From contig CP107851.1 of NCBI GenBank assembly GCA_036013505.1, positions 5,974,501 through 6,038,500 of the forward strand: 64,000 bases of DNA. The letters run 5' to 3'. The translations under genes were made by a program, and so were the position numbers. Source of the stretch: Streptomyces sp. NBC_00510. GTDB taxonomy: Bacteria > Actinomycetota > Actinomycetes > Streptomycetales > Streptomycetaceae. Positions 23,800 through 32,580 of the stretch are shown here, one piece after another. A model generated the notes under the pieces. The model saw nothing but the letters and a program-made list of their open reading frames with translations, was not told the DNA's origin and made no database searches. Each line of letters starts with the position of its first letter. The stretch's first letter is position 1.

Positions 23800-25608
23800 G
23801 TGACTACCACCGCCCCGCACAGCGCAAGCAGCTCGCACTCGCACCACCTGTCGCCCGCCTTCCCCGGCCGCGCCCCCTGGGGCACGGCCGGCAAGCTGCG
23901 CGCCTGGCAGCAGGGTGCCCTGGACCGTTACGTCGCGACGCAGCCGCGTGACTTCCTGGCCGTCGCGACGCCCGGCGCAGGCAAGACGACGTTCGCGCTC
24001 ACCCTGGCCTCGTACCTGCTCCACAACCACCTCGTGCAGCAGATCACCGTCGTCGCCCCCACCGAGCACCTGAAGAAGCAGTGGGCGGAGGCGGCGGCCC
24101 GGATAGGCATCAAGCTGGACCCGGAGTACAGCGCGGGGCCGGTCGGCAAGGAATACCACGGGGTCGCGGTGACCTACGCGGGCGTCGGCGTGCGCCCGAT
24201 GCTGCACCGCAACCGTTGTGAGCAGCGCAAGACGCTGGTGATCCTGGACGAGATCCACCACGCGGGCGACAGCCGGTCCTGGGGCGAGGCGTGCCTGGAG
24301 GCGTTCGAGCCGGCGGCCAGGCGGCTGGCGCTGACCGGGACGCCGTTCCGGTCGGACACGAACCCGATCCCGTTCGTGACGTACGAGGAGGGCAACGACG
24401 GCATCCGCCGGTCCTCCGCCGACTACACCTACGGCTACGGCAACGCGCTCGCCGACCACGTCGTGCGCCCTGTGATCTTCCTCTCCTACAGCGGCAACAT
24501 GCGCTGGCGCACGAAGGCCGGCGACGAGATCTCCGCACGGCTCGGCGAGCCGATGACCAGGGACGCGATCGGCCAGGCCTGGCGGACCGCGCTGGCGCCG
24601 ACCGGCGAGTGGATCCCGAACGTGCTGCGCGCCGCCGACCAGCGGCTGACGGAGGTCCGCAAGTCCATCCCGGACGCCGGCGCCCTGGTGATCGCCACCG
24701 ACCAGGACTCGGCCCGCGCGTACGCCAAGCTGATCCGGGAGATCACCGGGCACAAGGCGACCGTGGTGCTCTCCGACGACACCGGGGCGTCCTCACGGAT
24801 CGAGGAGTTCAGCGCGAGCGAGGACCGCTGGATGGTGGCGGTCCGCATGGTGTCGGAGGGCGTGGACGTCCCGCGGCTGGCCGTCGGGGTCTACGCGACG
24901 ACGATCTCCACCCCGTTGTTCTTCGCACAGGCGGTGGGCCGCTTCGTGCGGTCGCGGCGGCGCGGCGAGACGGCCTCCGTCTTCCTGCCGACCATCCCCA
25001 TGCTGCTGGAATTCGCGGGCGAGATGGAGGTGGAGCGCGACCACGCCCTCGACAAGCCCAAGAAGGAGGGCGAGGAGGACCCGTACGCGGAGTCCGAGAA
25101 GGAGCTGGAGGAGGCCGAGAAGCAGCAGGACGAGGACACCGGCGAGCAGGACATGCTGCCCTTCGAGGCGCTGGAGTCCGACGCCGTCTTCGACCGGGTG
25201 CTGTACGACGGCGCCGAGTTCGGCATGCAGGCGCACCCGGGCAGCGAGGAGGAGCAGGACTACCTGGGCATTCCGGGCCTCCTCGAGCCGGACCAGGTGG
25301 AGTTGCTGCTGCAGAAGCGGCAGGCCCGGCAGATCGCGCACAGCCGGAAGAAGCCGGACAGCGAGGCGGACCTGCTGGAACTGCCCGCCGAGCGGCGGCC
25401 GATCGTCACGCACAAGGAGCTGCTGGAGCTGCGGAAGCGGCTGAACACGATGGTCGCCGCGTACAACCACCAGAGCGGCAAGCCGCACGGCGTCATCCAC
25501 AACGAGCTGCGCCGGGTGTGCGGCGGACCGCCGAGCGCGGAGGCGACGGCGGGGCAGCTCAACGAACGCATCAAGAAGGTCCAGGAGTGGGCGACGCGGA
25601 TGCGCTGA
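23800..25608 (+). CDS. DEAD/DEAH-box helicase, superfamily 2
   Basis: About 602 residues. Motif I ATPGAGKTTF (about 56-65), motif II LVILDEIHHAGD, motif III LTGTPFRSD, and motif VI QAVGRFVRSRR identify an SF2 nucleic-acid helicase of the restriction-enzyme-HsdR/XPB-like type. Between the motor and the C-terminal domain lies a strongly acidic, Glu/Asp/Lys-rich segment (about 410-470), likely a flexible linker. GTG 23800 is chosen (GGAGA upstream and a -10 box just before the alternative GTG 23764). Orthologues are conserved in streptomycetes, so this is a core gene of unknown precise role in DNA repair or RNA metabolism. Confidence 0.82.
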   Translation: MTTTAPHSASSSHSHHLSPAFPGRAPWGTAGKLRAWQQGALDRYVATQPRDFLAVATPGAGKTTFALTLASYLLHNHLVQQITVVAPTEHLKKQWAEAAARIGIKLDPEYSAGPVGKEYHGVAVTYAGVGVRPMLHRNRCEQRKTLVILDEIHHAGDSRSWGEACLEAFEPAARRLALTGTPFRSDTNPIPFVTYEEGNDGIRRSSADYTYGYGNALADHVVRPVIFLSYSGNMRWRTKAGDEISARLGEPMTRDAIGQAWRTALAPTGEWIPNVLRAADQRLTEVRKSIPDAGALVIATDQDSARAYAKLIREITGHKATVVLSDDTGASSRIEEFSASEDRWMVAVRMVSEGVDVPRLAVGVYATTISTPLFFAQAVGRFVRSRRRGETASVFLPTIPMLLEFAGEMEVERDHALDKPKKEGEEDPYAESEKELEEAEKQQDEDTGEQDMLPFEALESDAVFDRVLYDGAEFGMQAHPGSEEEQDYLGIPGLLEPDQVELLLQKRQARQIAHSRKKPDSEADLLELPAERRPIVTHKELLELRKRLNTMVAAYNHQSGKPHGVIHNELRRVCGGPPSAEATAGQLNERIKKVQEWATRMR

Positions 25609-25936
25609 GCGGCGGCCGTCCGCTCATCCGCGGTGCCCGCGCCGGGTGCTGATGGTACGTCAGTGGCGCTGTGAATCTTGCGGTGCGAGAGGTGATTCCG
25701 CGGAAGATTTACGTCGTGCGCCCCCGCTACCCCGGTCACGTGACCGGATTGTGGACGAAGTCTTCCGCTGAGCGGTACGCATCGCTACCGTTCCGGTCAC
25801 GCAACGCGCCGTGGCAGAGCAGCCTCGGGGCGCCAGCCGGTACCGCCAGACCGGTGGCCTCTCCGCGCTCTGCCGCGGGACCGGCAGTGCTCCCGCCGTG
25901 AGAGATGAGCCGCCACTCACACGAGAGGGGGGCGTC
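25609..25936. other. Intergenic region between helicase and IclR genes
   Basis: No gene seen. It is less GC-rich than its surroundings and contains two nested palindromic elements (see the 25732-25747 entry); GCGGAAGA at 25700-25707 and TCTTCCGC at 25761-25768 flank that palindrome almost symmetrically. Confidence 0.5.
25732..25747. promoter_or_regulatory. Perfect 16-bp palindrome, candidate operator
   Basis: CCGGTCACGTGACCGG is a perfect palindrome about 190 bp before the IclR-type regulator start. Regulators of this family often bind palindromes near their own genes, so autoregulation is plausible but unproven. Confidence 0.45.
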
Positions 25937-26602
25937 GTGACCGCGGAGACCTCTCAGACGCTCGATCGGGGCCTGCGGGTCCTGAAGCTGTTGGCCGACA
26001 CCGACCACGGACTGACCGTCACGGAGCTGGCGGTGAAGCTGGGCGTCAACCGTACGGTGGTCTACCGCCTCCTGGCCACGCTGGAGCAGCACTCCCTGGT
26101 CCGCCGGGACCTCGGCGGCCGCGCCCGGGTCGGGCTCGGCGTGCTGCGGCTGGCGCACCAGGTGCACCCGCTGCTGCGCGAGGCCGCGCTCCCCGCCCTG
26201 CGCTCCCTCGCCGAGGACATCGGCGCCACCGCCCACCTCACCCTGGTCGACGGCACCGAGGCGCTGGCCGTGGCGGTCGTCGAGCCCAGCTGGACCGACT
26301 ACCACGTCGCCTACCGGACCGGTTTCCGGCACTCCCTCGACCGCGGCGCCGCGGGCCGGGCGATCCTCGCCGGGCGCAGCGTGCAGCCGTACGAGCCCGA
26401 TCCACGGTGTTCCGAGGGCCCCGGGTACGTGCTGACCCACGGCGAGCTGGAGGCCGGGGCGAGCGGCGCGGCGGCCCCGCTGGTGGGGGTGCCGGGCATC
26501 GAGGGCAGCGTGGGCGTGGTGATGCTCGCCGACGCGATACCCGAACGGGTGGGTCCCCGGGTCGTCGAGGCGGCGCTGGAGGTCGCCGACGCCTTGCGCT
26601 AG
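25937..26602 (+). CDS. IclR-family transcriptional regulator
   Basis: Of 221 residues, the first 60 form the winged helix (TLDRGLRVLKLLADTDHGLTVTELAVKLGVNRTVVYRLLATLEQHSLV), the rest the IclR effector domain (SLAEDIGATAHLTLVDGTEALAVAVVEP, YRTGFRHSLDRGAAGRAILAG). The protein is some 30 residues shorter than typical, with a compressed middle. It probably controls a catabolic gene sensed through a small ligand. GTG 25937 has GAGAGGGGGG upstream. No obvious target gene is adjacent; the palindrome at 25732 may be its site. Confidence 0.85.
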   Translation: MTAETSQTLDRGLRVLKLLADTDHGLTVTELAVKLGVNRTVVYRLLATLEQHSLVRRDLGGRARVGLGVLRLAHQVHPLLREAALPALRSLAEDIGATAHLTLVDGTEALAVAVVEPSWTDYHVAYRTGFRHSLDRGAAGRAILAGRSVQPYEPDPRCSEGPGYVLTHGELEAGASGAAAPLVGVPGIEGSVGVVMLADAIPERVGPRVVEAALEVADALR

Positions 26603-26661
26603 CGGCCGTGGCGCCCCGGGCCCCGGCACGCCGGGCCGCCGCCGTGAACTACATTCACCCC

Positions 26662-27450
26662 ATGCCTTTCGTCTCCGCCCGGAACCGGATCCTCGCCGTC
26701 TGCGCCGCGCTCGTGGCCGCGCTGCTGGCGGTGGCCCTGTTCGCGCCGCTGCCGATCTCGATCGTCGTGCCGGGGCTGACGGCCGACGTCCTCGGCGACG
26801 ACCAGGGCAAGCCGGTAATCACGATCTCCGGGACCGGGACCCGCGACACCTCGGGGCAGCTGCGGATGACGACCATCGCGGCGACGAACCCGGACGCGGC
26901 CGTCCGCTTCGGTGACGTCCTCAAGGCCTGGTTCGCCACGGACCAGGCCGTGATGCCGCGCGACGCGGTCTACCCGACCGGCGGCACCGTCAAGGAGATC
27001 GAGCGGCACAACCAGGCGGAGATGACCGAGTCCCAGCAGGACGCCACCGCCGCGGCCCTGCGGCAGCTGCGGCTGTCCCCCTCGGACGTCGAGGTCACCC
27101 TCCACCTCGCGGACGTCGGCGGGCCCAGCGCGGGGCTGATGTTCAGCCTGGGCATCATCGACAAGATCGAGGGCAACGGCCGCGGTGGCGACCTCACCGG
27201 CGGCCGCAGGATCGCCGGTACGGGGACGATCACCGCCGGCGGAAAGGTCGGCCCGGTCGGCGGCGTCCCGCTCAAGGAGCAGGCCGCCCGGCGTGACGGC
27301 GCGACCGTCTTCCTCGTCCCGAAGGCCGAGTGCGCCGACGCCAGGGCCGAACTCCCCAAGGGGCTGCGCCTGGTGCCCGTCACCACCCTGGACGGCGCGA
27401 TCGACGCCCTGGACGCCCTCGACAGCGGCGGCAAGGTCCCCAGCTGCTAG
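26662..27450 (+). CDS. Membrane-anchored Lon-like (S16) protease, without PDZ domain
   Basis: A 262-residue protein with one N-terminal transmembrane helix (ILAVCAALVAALLAVALFAPL, about 10-30), a beta-rich segment, and a Lon proteolytic domain in the C-terminal half, outside the membrane. The Ser-Lys dyad is visible: GGPSAGLMFSLG (Ser) and GGVPLKEQAARRDGATVFLVP (Lys). The related YlbL proteins carry a PDZ domain between anchor and protease; here that region is too short. Start ATG 26662. Convergent, with a 7-bp gap, to an MFS exporter gene. Confidence 0.82.
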   Translation: MPFVSARNRILAVCAALVAALLAVALFAPLPISIVVPGLTADVLGDDQGKPVITISGTGTRDTSGQLRMTTIAATNPDAAVRFGDVLKAWFATDQAVMPRDAVYPTGGTVKEIERHNQAEMTESQQDATAAALRQLRLSPSDVEVTLHLADVGGPSAGLMFSLGIIDKIEGNGRGGDLTGGRRIAGTGTITAGGKVGPVGGVPLKEQAARRDGATVFLVPKAECADARAELPKGLRLVPVTTLDGAIDALDALDSGGKVPSC

Positions 27451-27457
27451 TGCGAGG

Positions 27458-28747
27458 TCATGTGCCCCGCCGGGCGTCCATGTGGCGCCAGGAGGGGAAG
27501 ACCAGCGGGCACAGCGTCGCCAGGAAGTACGCCCCGCCGGTCAGCAGCAGCGCGCCGGCCAGGCCGATGCCGTCCACCAGGTAGCCCGCGGCGAGGCCGC
27601 CCACGGGGGTGGTGAGCAGCACCCCGGCACCCAGGGTGCCCAGGGCGCGGGTGCGCAGCTCGTCCGGGATGTTCTCGAAGGTCACCGTCGCCAGGATCGG
27701 GTTGAGCGCCCCGGCCGCGATGCCGCCGGCCACCATGGTCACCGCCAGGGCACCCCATCCGGGCACCCACGCGGCGACCAGGAACCGGGGCGCGCCGCAC
27801 AGCAGGAAGCACACCGTGTAGACCGGCCATCGCGGCAGGCGGTGGCCCACCGCGCCGTACAGCAGTGCCCCGGCGAGCGCGCCGGCCCCGAAGAGCCCGG
27901 ACAGCAGGCCGAGTTGGACGGAGCCGCCGAGCTCCCGGTCGGCGTGCACGGGCAGCAGCACCGAACTCCAGCCCGCGTCGAGGCCGTTGGTGACCATGAC
28001 CATCAAGGTGATCGCGAGCAGCAGCCGGGAGCGGATCAGGAAGGCGTAGCCCTCGCGCAGTTCGGCCCGGTACGTACGCAGCGAGACCGGTGCCGCGTCC
28101 TTGGCGGGTTCGGCGCCGGGCAGCCCGCGGACGCCGAAGGCGATCAGCAGCGCGGAGACGGCGAAGGTCGCGGCGTCCAGCAGCAGCACCGCCTCCGCGC
28201 CCAGGACGGCGATGAGCACACCGCCGGCCGAGGCGCCGAGCATCCGGGCGCCGCGTGAGGCGCCGTCGAAGTAGCCCGCGGCGCGCCCCAGTGGCGTCCC
28301 GGCCCGCTCGGCCAGCACGGGCAGCAGGACCTCCCGCGCGGTCTCGCCGGGGGCGTGGAAGAGCCCGCTGACGGCCATCAGCGCGCACAGCTGCCAGAAG
28401 CGCAGCACGCCCGCGAAGTGGAGCAGCGGGATCGCCACGACGGCCACCGCGCACACCGCGTCCGACAGGACCGAGGACCTGCGCCGTCCGAAGCGGTCGA
28501 TGACCGGCCCCCCGACGAGCGCGGAGACGACGACCGGCAGGGTCGCGCAGAACGCCGCAAGGCCCGCGCGGGCGGCGCTGCCGGTGGTCTGCAGCACGAA
28601 CCACGGGACGGCGAGCACGGTGAGCGAATTGCCGCTGATCGACACGACGTTGGCGGCCAGCACCAGCCGCAGCGGCCGCGGATCGGGTACCGGCGCGGGC
28701 CCGGTGGCCCGCGCGGTGCCGTCGGATATGCCGGTTCCGGTCTCCAT
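27458..28747 (-). CDS. MFS exporter, EntS/MFS_3-like
   Basis: A 429-residue transporter with about 12 helices: NVVSISGNSLTVLAVPWFVLQTTGSAARAGL (helices 1-2), GGPVIDRFGRRRSSVLSDA (motif A between helices 2 and 3) and a repeated SGLFGAGALAGALLYGAVGHRLPRW pattern in the second half. This subgroup includes enterobactin and macrolide exporters. It starts at ATG 28747, 24 bases after an ArsR-like regulator on the same strand, forming a two-gene regulator-pump operon. Substrate unknown. Confidence 0.85.
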   Translation of the reverse strand: METGTGISDGTARATGPAPVPDPRPLRLVLAANVVSISGNSLTVLAVPWFVLQTTGSAARAGLAAFCATLPVVVSALVGGPVIDRFGRRRSSVLSDAVCAVAVVAIPLLHFAGVLRFWQLCALMAVSGLFHAPGETAREVLLPVLAERAGTPLGRAAGYFDGASRGARMLGASAGGVLIAVLGAEAVLLLDAATFAVSALLIAFGVRGLPGAEPAKDAAPVSLRTYRAELREGYAFLIRSRLLLAITLMVMVTNGLDAGWSSVLLPVHADRELGGSVQLGLLSGLFGAGALAGALLYGAVGHRLPRWPVYTVCFLLCGAPRFLVAAWVPGWGALAVTMVAGGIAAGALNPILATVTFENIPDELRTRALGTLGAGVLLTTPVGGLAAGYLVDGIGLAGALLLTGGAYFLATLCPLVFPSWRHMDARRGT

Positions 28748-28771
28748 GTGTGTCCCCCGTGGTCGGTGCGG

Positions 28772-29398
28772 TCAGTCGGCGGTGCGCGGAAAGGTGTGCA
28801 GGTGGACGCGGACGGGCACGGCGTCCTCGGTGTCCCCGGCGTCCTCGTGGTCCGAGGGGTGCTCGCCCTCCGAGGTGCGGTAGCGCTCCAGCACGGCGTG
28901 GAGTTCGTCGCGCAGGGCGCGGGCCCCGGCCGGGGTGAGCCGCAGGGCGAAGTCGCTGAGGTCGAAGCTGCGGCGCCACTCCGCGGACCAGTCGCCGACG
29001 GTGGCGAGCCAGGTCTCCAGCTCCGCGGCGTGGTGAGCGGCGACCTCGCGCCCGAACAGCCCGATGGCGGCGCGCACTTCGGGGTCGGCGTGGCCGAGGA
29101 AGCCCCCGGCGTCGAAGTGCGTGCCGCGGTGGGCGGCCCTCCACCAGCGCTCGCGCGCGGTGCCGCGGTCCGGTTCCTCCTCGACGAAGCCGTACGCCGC
29201 CAGTTGCCGCAGGTGGTAGCTGGTGGCGCCGCTGGATTCGCCGAGCCGGGCCGCCAGGCCGGAGGCGGTGGCGGGGCCGTACTCGCGCAGCGCTGCGAGC
29301 AGCCGGATGCGCAGCGGGTGCGCGAGGCCGCGCAGGGTGCGCGGGTCGAGGCTGATGACGCCGGGGTCGGTCGCGTCGGCGGTGGGGTCGTCTGGCAC
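28772..29398 (-). CDS. ArsR-type winged-helix regulator of the adjacent MFS exporter
   Basis: A 208-residue protein. Residues 14-75 form an ArsR/HTH_20-like winged helix (LDPRTLRGLAHPLRIRLLAALREYGPATASGLAARLGESSGATSYHLRQLAAYGFVEEE); the rest resembles the helical C-terminal region of ligand-responsive members of this group, with an acidic tail. No metal-binding cysteines are seen, so it is not a metal sensor. GTG 29398 has GGTGGGA upstream; the longer frame upstream runs through the operator and is not coding. It likely represses itself and the pump. Confidence 0.82.
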   Translation of the reverse strand: MPDDPTADATDPGVISLDPRTLRGLAHPLRIRLLAALREYGPATASGLAARLGESSGATSYHLRQLAAYGFVEEEPDRGTARERWWRAAHRGTHFDAGGFLGHADPEVRAAIGLFGREVAAHHAAELETWLATVGDWSAEWRRSFDLSDFALRLTPAGARALRDELHAVLERYRTSEGEHPSDHEDAGDTEDAVPVRVHLHTFPRTAD

Positions 29399-29415
29399 GG
29401 TCCCACCGTAGAGGC

Positions 29416-29447
29416 TGCAAAGATTTCTTTGCAATGCTTTCTTTGCA
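29416..29447. promoter_or_regulatory. Operator of the ArsR-type regulator
   Basis: TGCAAAG-ATTT-CTTTGCA (29416-29433) is a perfect 7-bp inverted repeat, followed by a further half site CTTTGCA (29441-29447). It lies 18 bp upstream of the regulator start in an AT-rich island that is unusual in this genome. TGCAAAG-type palindromes are typical of this regulator group. Confidence 0.7.
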
Positions 29448-29477
29448 TGCATCGCCCGACGCGCTCACCCCGCGCGC

Positions 29478-30449
29478 TCACCCCGCCCTGATGAAGCCCT
29501 CCTTCACCAGCCACTCCTTGGCGACCTCGTGCGGGTCCTCGCCCTCCACGTCCACCTTCGCGTTGAGCTCCCGGCCGACGTCGGTGGTCAGCTTCTCCGA
29601 CAGCGGGTCGAGCAGGGAGCGGATGGCCGGCCAGCGCTCAAGGGCCTCGCTGTTGACGACGGGGGCGGCGTCGTAGTTCGGGAAGAAGCGTTTGTCGTCC
29701 TCCATGACCTGCAGGTCCAGGGAGGCGATCCGGCCGTCGGTCGTGTAGACCTCGCCGAGCAGGCAGGAACCGGGCTTGGCGATCTGGGTGTAGATGATCC
29801 CGGTGTCCATCTTGCGGATGTTGGCGGAGGGCAGGTCCATGCCGTACGCCTTCTCCATGCCGGGCAGGCCGTCGTCCCGCGAGGCGAACTCGTTCTCCAC
29901 GCAGAGGGTGACGGCCTTGGGGTCCCTCCTCGACAGGGCGGCCACGTCGGACAGGGTCCGCAGCCCGTACGGGCGGTTCTTGTCCCGGCTGATGGCGAGG
30001 GCGTAGGTGTTGTCCAGGGTGGACGGCCGCAGCCAGGTGATGCCGTTGCGCAGATCGGCGTCGCGGACGGCCCGCCACTGCTCCATGGGGTCGGCGATGG
30101 GCTCGTCGTGCCCGAGGTAGGTGATCCAGGCGGTGCCCGTGTACTCGTACATGGCGTCCGCGGCACCGGACTTGACCGCCTCCCGCGCCCCGATGGAGCC
30201 CTGGATGTTGGTGCGGTCCAGCACCTCGGCGCCGGCCGCCTTGAAGACCAGGCCGATCATCGAGCCCAGGATGATCTGCTCGCTGAAGCTCTTGGACGTC
30301 ACCGTCAGCGAGGCGCCCTTCAGCGGGAGGCCCTGTCCCAGGGAGCCGGGGCGCACGTCGTCGACGAGCGGGCTGCCGCTCTTGAGCCCGCAGCCCGGGG
30401 CGCAGGCGAGCAGCACCAGGAGGCCCGCGGACAGGGCCCGGCGGCGCAT
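29478..30449 (-). CDS. Osmoprotectant ABC transporter, substrate-binding lipoprotein
   Basis: A 323-residue extracytoplasmic binding protein of the OpuAC/glycine betaine family: LTVTSKSFSEQIILGSMIGLVFKAAGAEVLDRTNIQGS, AADAMYEYTGTAWITYLG, FFPNYDAAPVVNSEAL. The N-terminus MRRRALSAGLLVLLACAPGC is a lipoprotein signal; Cys16 or Cys20 would be lipidated. It is the last gene of a four-gene minus-strand operon and overlaps the upstream permease by one base (TGATG). The substrate could be betaine, choline, proline betaine or carnitine; binding aromatic residues were not mapped. Confidence 0.88.
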   Translation of the reverse strand: MRRRALSAGLLVLLACAPGCGLKSGSPLVDDVRPGSLGQGLPLKGASLTVTSKSFSEQIILGSMIGLVFKAAGAEVLDRTNIQGSIGAREAVKSGAADAMYEYTGTAWITYLGHDEPIADPMEQWRAVRDADLRNGITWLRPSTLDNTYALAISRDKNRPYGLRTLSDVAALSRRDPKAVTLCVENEFASRDDGLPGMEKAYGMDLPSANIRKMDTGIIYTQIAKPGSCLLGEVYTTDGRIASLDLQVMEDDKRFFPNYDAAPVVNSEALERWPAIRSLLDPLSEKLTTDVGRELNAKVDVEGEDPHEVAKEWLVKEGFIRAG

Positions 30450-31342
30450 CAGCCCGTGTCCAGACCGTGCGGCCGCAGCACCTGCTCGGCCAGCGACGCC
30501 AGCCAGTCCACCAGCAGGGCCAGCACCACGGTGAGCACCGAACCCAGCACGAGCACCGGCACGCGCTGGGTGACGATCCCGGTGGTGATGATGTCGCCGA
30601 GCCCGCCGCCGCCGACGAAGGTGGCGAGCGTGGCGGTGCCCACGTTGAGCACGAGCGCGGTGCGCACGCCGGCCAGGATCAGCGGTACCGCCAGCGGCAG
30701 TTCGATCCGGGACAGCGTCCCGGCCGCCGACATCCCGACGCCGCGGGAGGCCTCGATCAGGGTGGGGTCGATGGCCCGCAGCCCCGCCATGGTGTTGGAC
30801 AGCACCGGCAGCACCGCGTAGACCACCATGCCGATCAGCGCCGTGCGCGGCCCGATGCCCAGCCAGATGACCAGCAGCGCCAGCATCCCGATGGCGGGCG
30901 TCGCCTGCCCGATGTTGGCGATCGCCGTGACCACCGGCGCGGCCGGGCGCAGCCGCCGCCGGGTCAACGCGATGCCGAGCGGGACGGCGATGACCAGCAC
31001 CCAGAAGGTGGAGATCGCGGTCAGCTTGACGTGCTGCCACAGCCGCACCCTGACGGTGTCGCCGACGAGGGCGTTCTCGGCGATGGAGTCGAGGGTGATG
31101 CCGGTGATCCACAGATAGGTGGCGAGCAGGACGAGGGCGAGCACGACCGGGGTGACCAGCAGTCTCCGCCAGGTCGGCCGCCGGGCCGGCGGTCCGGCGG
31201 CGGGCCCGGAGGGCCGGTCGCCGAGGCCCTCGCCGCCCGCGGGTTCCTCCGGACCGGCCGGGCCCTGCCCGGCACCGGGAGCCGTCGCGGGCCCTCCCGG
31301 CCCGCCCGTCCCGCCCGGCGGTGCACCGGTGGCGGGGCTCAT
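30449..31342 (-). CDS. Osmoprotectant ABC transporter permease (second)
   Basis: A 297-residue permease with a disordered Gly/Pro-rich cytoplasmic N-terminus of about 65 residues, unusual for the family, then six helices. The EAA-type loop is IDPTLIEASRGVGMSAAGTLSRIELPLAVPLILAGVR. The gene overlaps the ATPase gene by four bases upstream and the binding protein by one base downstream, so all are translationally coupled. It forms half of the channel with the permease at 32573-33220. Confidence 0.88.
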   Translation of the reverse strand: MSPATGAPPGGTGGPGGPATAPGAGQGPAGPEEPAGGEGLGDRPSGPAAGPPARRPTWRRLLVTPVVLALVLLATYLWITGITLDSIAENALVGDTVRVRLWQHVKLTAISTFWVLVIAVPLGIALTRRRLRPAAPVVTAIANIGQATPAIGMLALLVIWLGIGPRTALIGMVVYAVLPVLSNTMAGLRAIDPTLIEASRGVGMSAAGTLSRIELPLAVPLILAGVRTALVLNVGTATLATFVGGGGLGDIITTGIVTQRVPVLVLGSVLTVVLALLVDWLASLAEQVLRPHGLDTG

Positions 31343-32580
31343 GCCCGCGCCCCCCGTTCGTGGTCGGCGCCCTCCTGCTCGGCCCGGGTCTGCGGGGCGC
31401 GCAGCTCCTCCAGTTCGTGACGGTGCTCCAGGGCCGCCAGCCGGTCCTCCTCCAGCAGTTGGTGCACGGAGTTGAGCAGCGTCTCCATGTCCACCACCCC
31501 GGTGAACTCGCCGCGCCGCCCGGTCACCGCGACCCGTCCGCTGCTGTCGGTGAGGACCGCCTCCAGGGCGTCCCGCAGGGTCGCGTCCCGGGTCACCGTG
31601 TCGCCCACCAGCGTCCCGGCGCGGGCCAGCGAGCCCTTGGCGCGCATCAGGTCGCCGCGCCGCAGCCACTTGTAGGGGCGGCCCTTGCGGTCCAGCAGCA
31701 GCAGTTCGTTGGTCGTGGTCACCTCCCGCAGCCGGTCGAAGATCGACTGGAGGGGGTCGTCCAGGCGCACCGTCGGGAAGTCGGCGACGCCCACGTCCCG
31801 CACCCGGGTCAGGTTGAGCCGCTTCAGGGCGGCCCCGGCGCCCACGAACCCGGAGACGAAGTCGTCGGCCGGATTGGTCAGGATCGCCTCCGGGGTGTCG
31901 AACTGGGCGATGTGCGAGCGCTCCCGCAGCACCGCGATGCGGTCACCGAGCTTGATCGCCTCGTCGAAGTCATGGGTGACGAAGACGATCGTCTTGTGCA
32001 GTTCGTGCTGCAGCCTGATCAGTTCGTCCTGGAGGTGGTCGCGGGTGATCGGGTCGACGGCGCCGAAGGGCTCGTCCATCAGCAGCACCGGGGGATCGGC
32101 CGCCAGCGCCCGCGCCACCCCGACGCGCTGCTGCTGACCGCCCGACAGCTGGCGCGGGTAGCGGCCCCGGAACTCCCTCGGGTCCAGACCGACCAGGTCC
32201 AGCATCTCCTCGACGCGGTCCCGGACCCGCGCCCTGGACCAGCCCACCATCCGGGGGACGAGCCCGATGTTCTCGGCCACCGTCATGTGCGGGAACAGCC
32301 CGGAGGACTGGATCGCGTAGCCGATCTTGCGGCGCAGCTTCACCGGGTCCATGTGGGTGACGTCCTCGCCGCCGATGCGGATGCGGCCCGAGGTCGGCTC
32401 GATCAGCCGGTTGATCATCTTCAGGGTGGTGGACTTCCCGCACCCGGAGGGCCCGACGAAGATCACCGTCTCGCCGGCCCCGATCTCCATGCTCACGCCG
32501 TCCACGGCCGGTTCCGCGCTGCCCGGGTAGCGCTTGGTCAGCTGCTCCAGCTCGATGGTCGCGCCCGACGCCTCAGCCAC
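31339..32580 (-). CDS. Osmoprotectant ABC transporter ATPase with tandem CBS domains
   Basis: A 413-residue ATPase of the OpuA/ProV type. Walker A is GPSGCGKSTT (about 38-47), Q-loop YAIQSSGLF, signature LSGGQQQRVGVARAL, Walker B PVLLMDEPFGAVDP, switch His in FVTHDFDEA. After residue 245 come two CBS motifs (VRLDDPLQSIFDRLREVTTTNELLLLD and VTRDATLRDALEAVLTDSSGRVAVT), which in OpuA sense ionic strength. GTG 32580 overlaps the first permease by eight bases. Acidic/basic C-terminal tail. Confidence 0.9.
   Translation of the reverse strand: MAEASGATIELEQLTKRYPGSAEPAVDGVSMEIGAGETVIFVGPSGCGKSTTLKMINRLIEPTSGRIRIGGEDVTHMDPVKLRRKIGYAIQSSGLFPHMTVAENIGLVPRMVGWSRARVRDRVEEMLDLVGLDPREFRGRYPRQLSGGQQQRVGVARALAADPPVLLMDEPFGAVDPITRDHLQDELIRLQHELHKTIVFVTHDFDEAIKLGDRIAVLRERSHIAQFDTPEAILTNPADDFVSGFVGAGAALKRLNLTRVRDVGVADFPTVRLDDPLQSIFDRLREVTTTNELLLLDRKGRPYKWLRRGDLMRAKGSLARAGTLVGDTVTRDATLRDALEAVLTDSSGRVAVTGRRGEFTGVVDMETLLNSVHQLLEEDRLAALEHRHELEELRAPQTRAEQEGADHERGARA

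Noticed and set aside
29399..29452. N-terminal extension of the ArsR-like regulator (MHAKKALQ...)
   Set aside because: These codons coincide with the palindromic operator; GTG 29398 is the likelier start.
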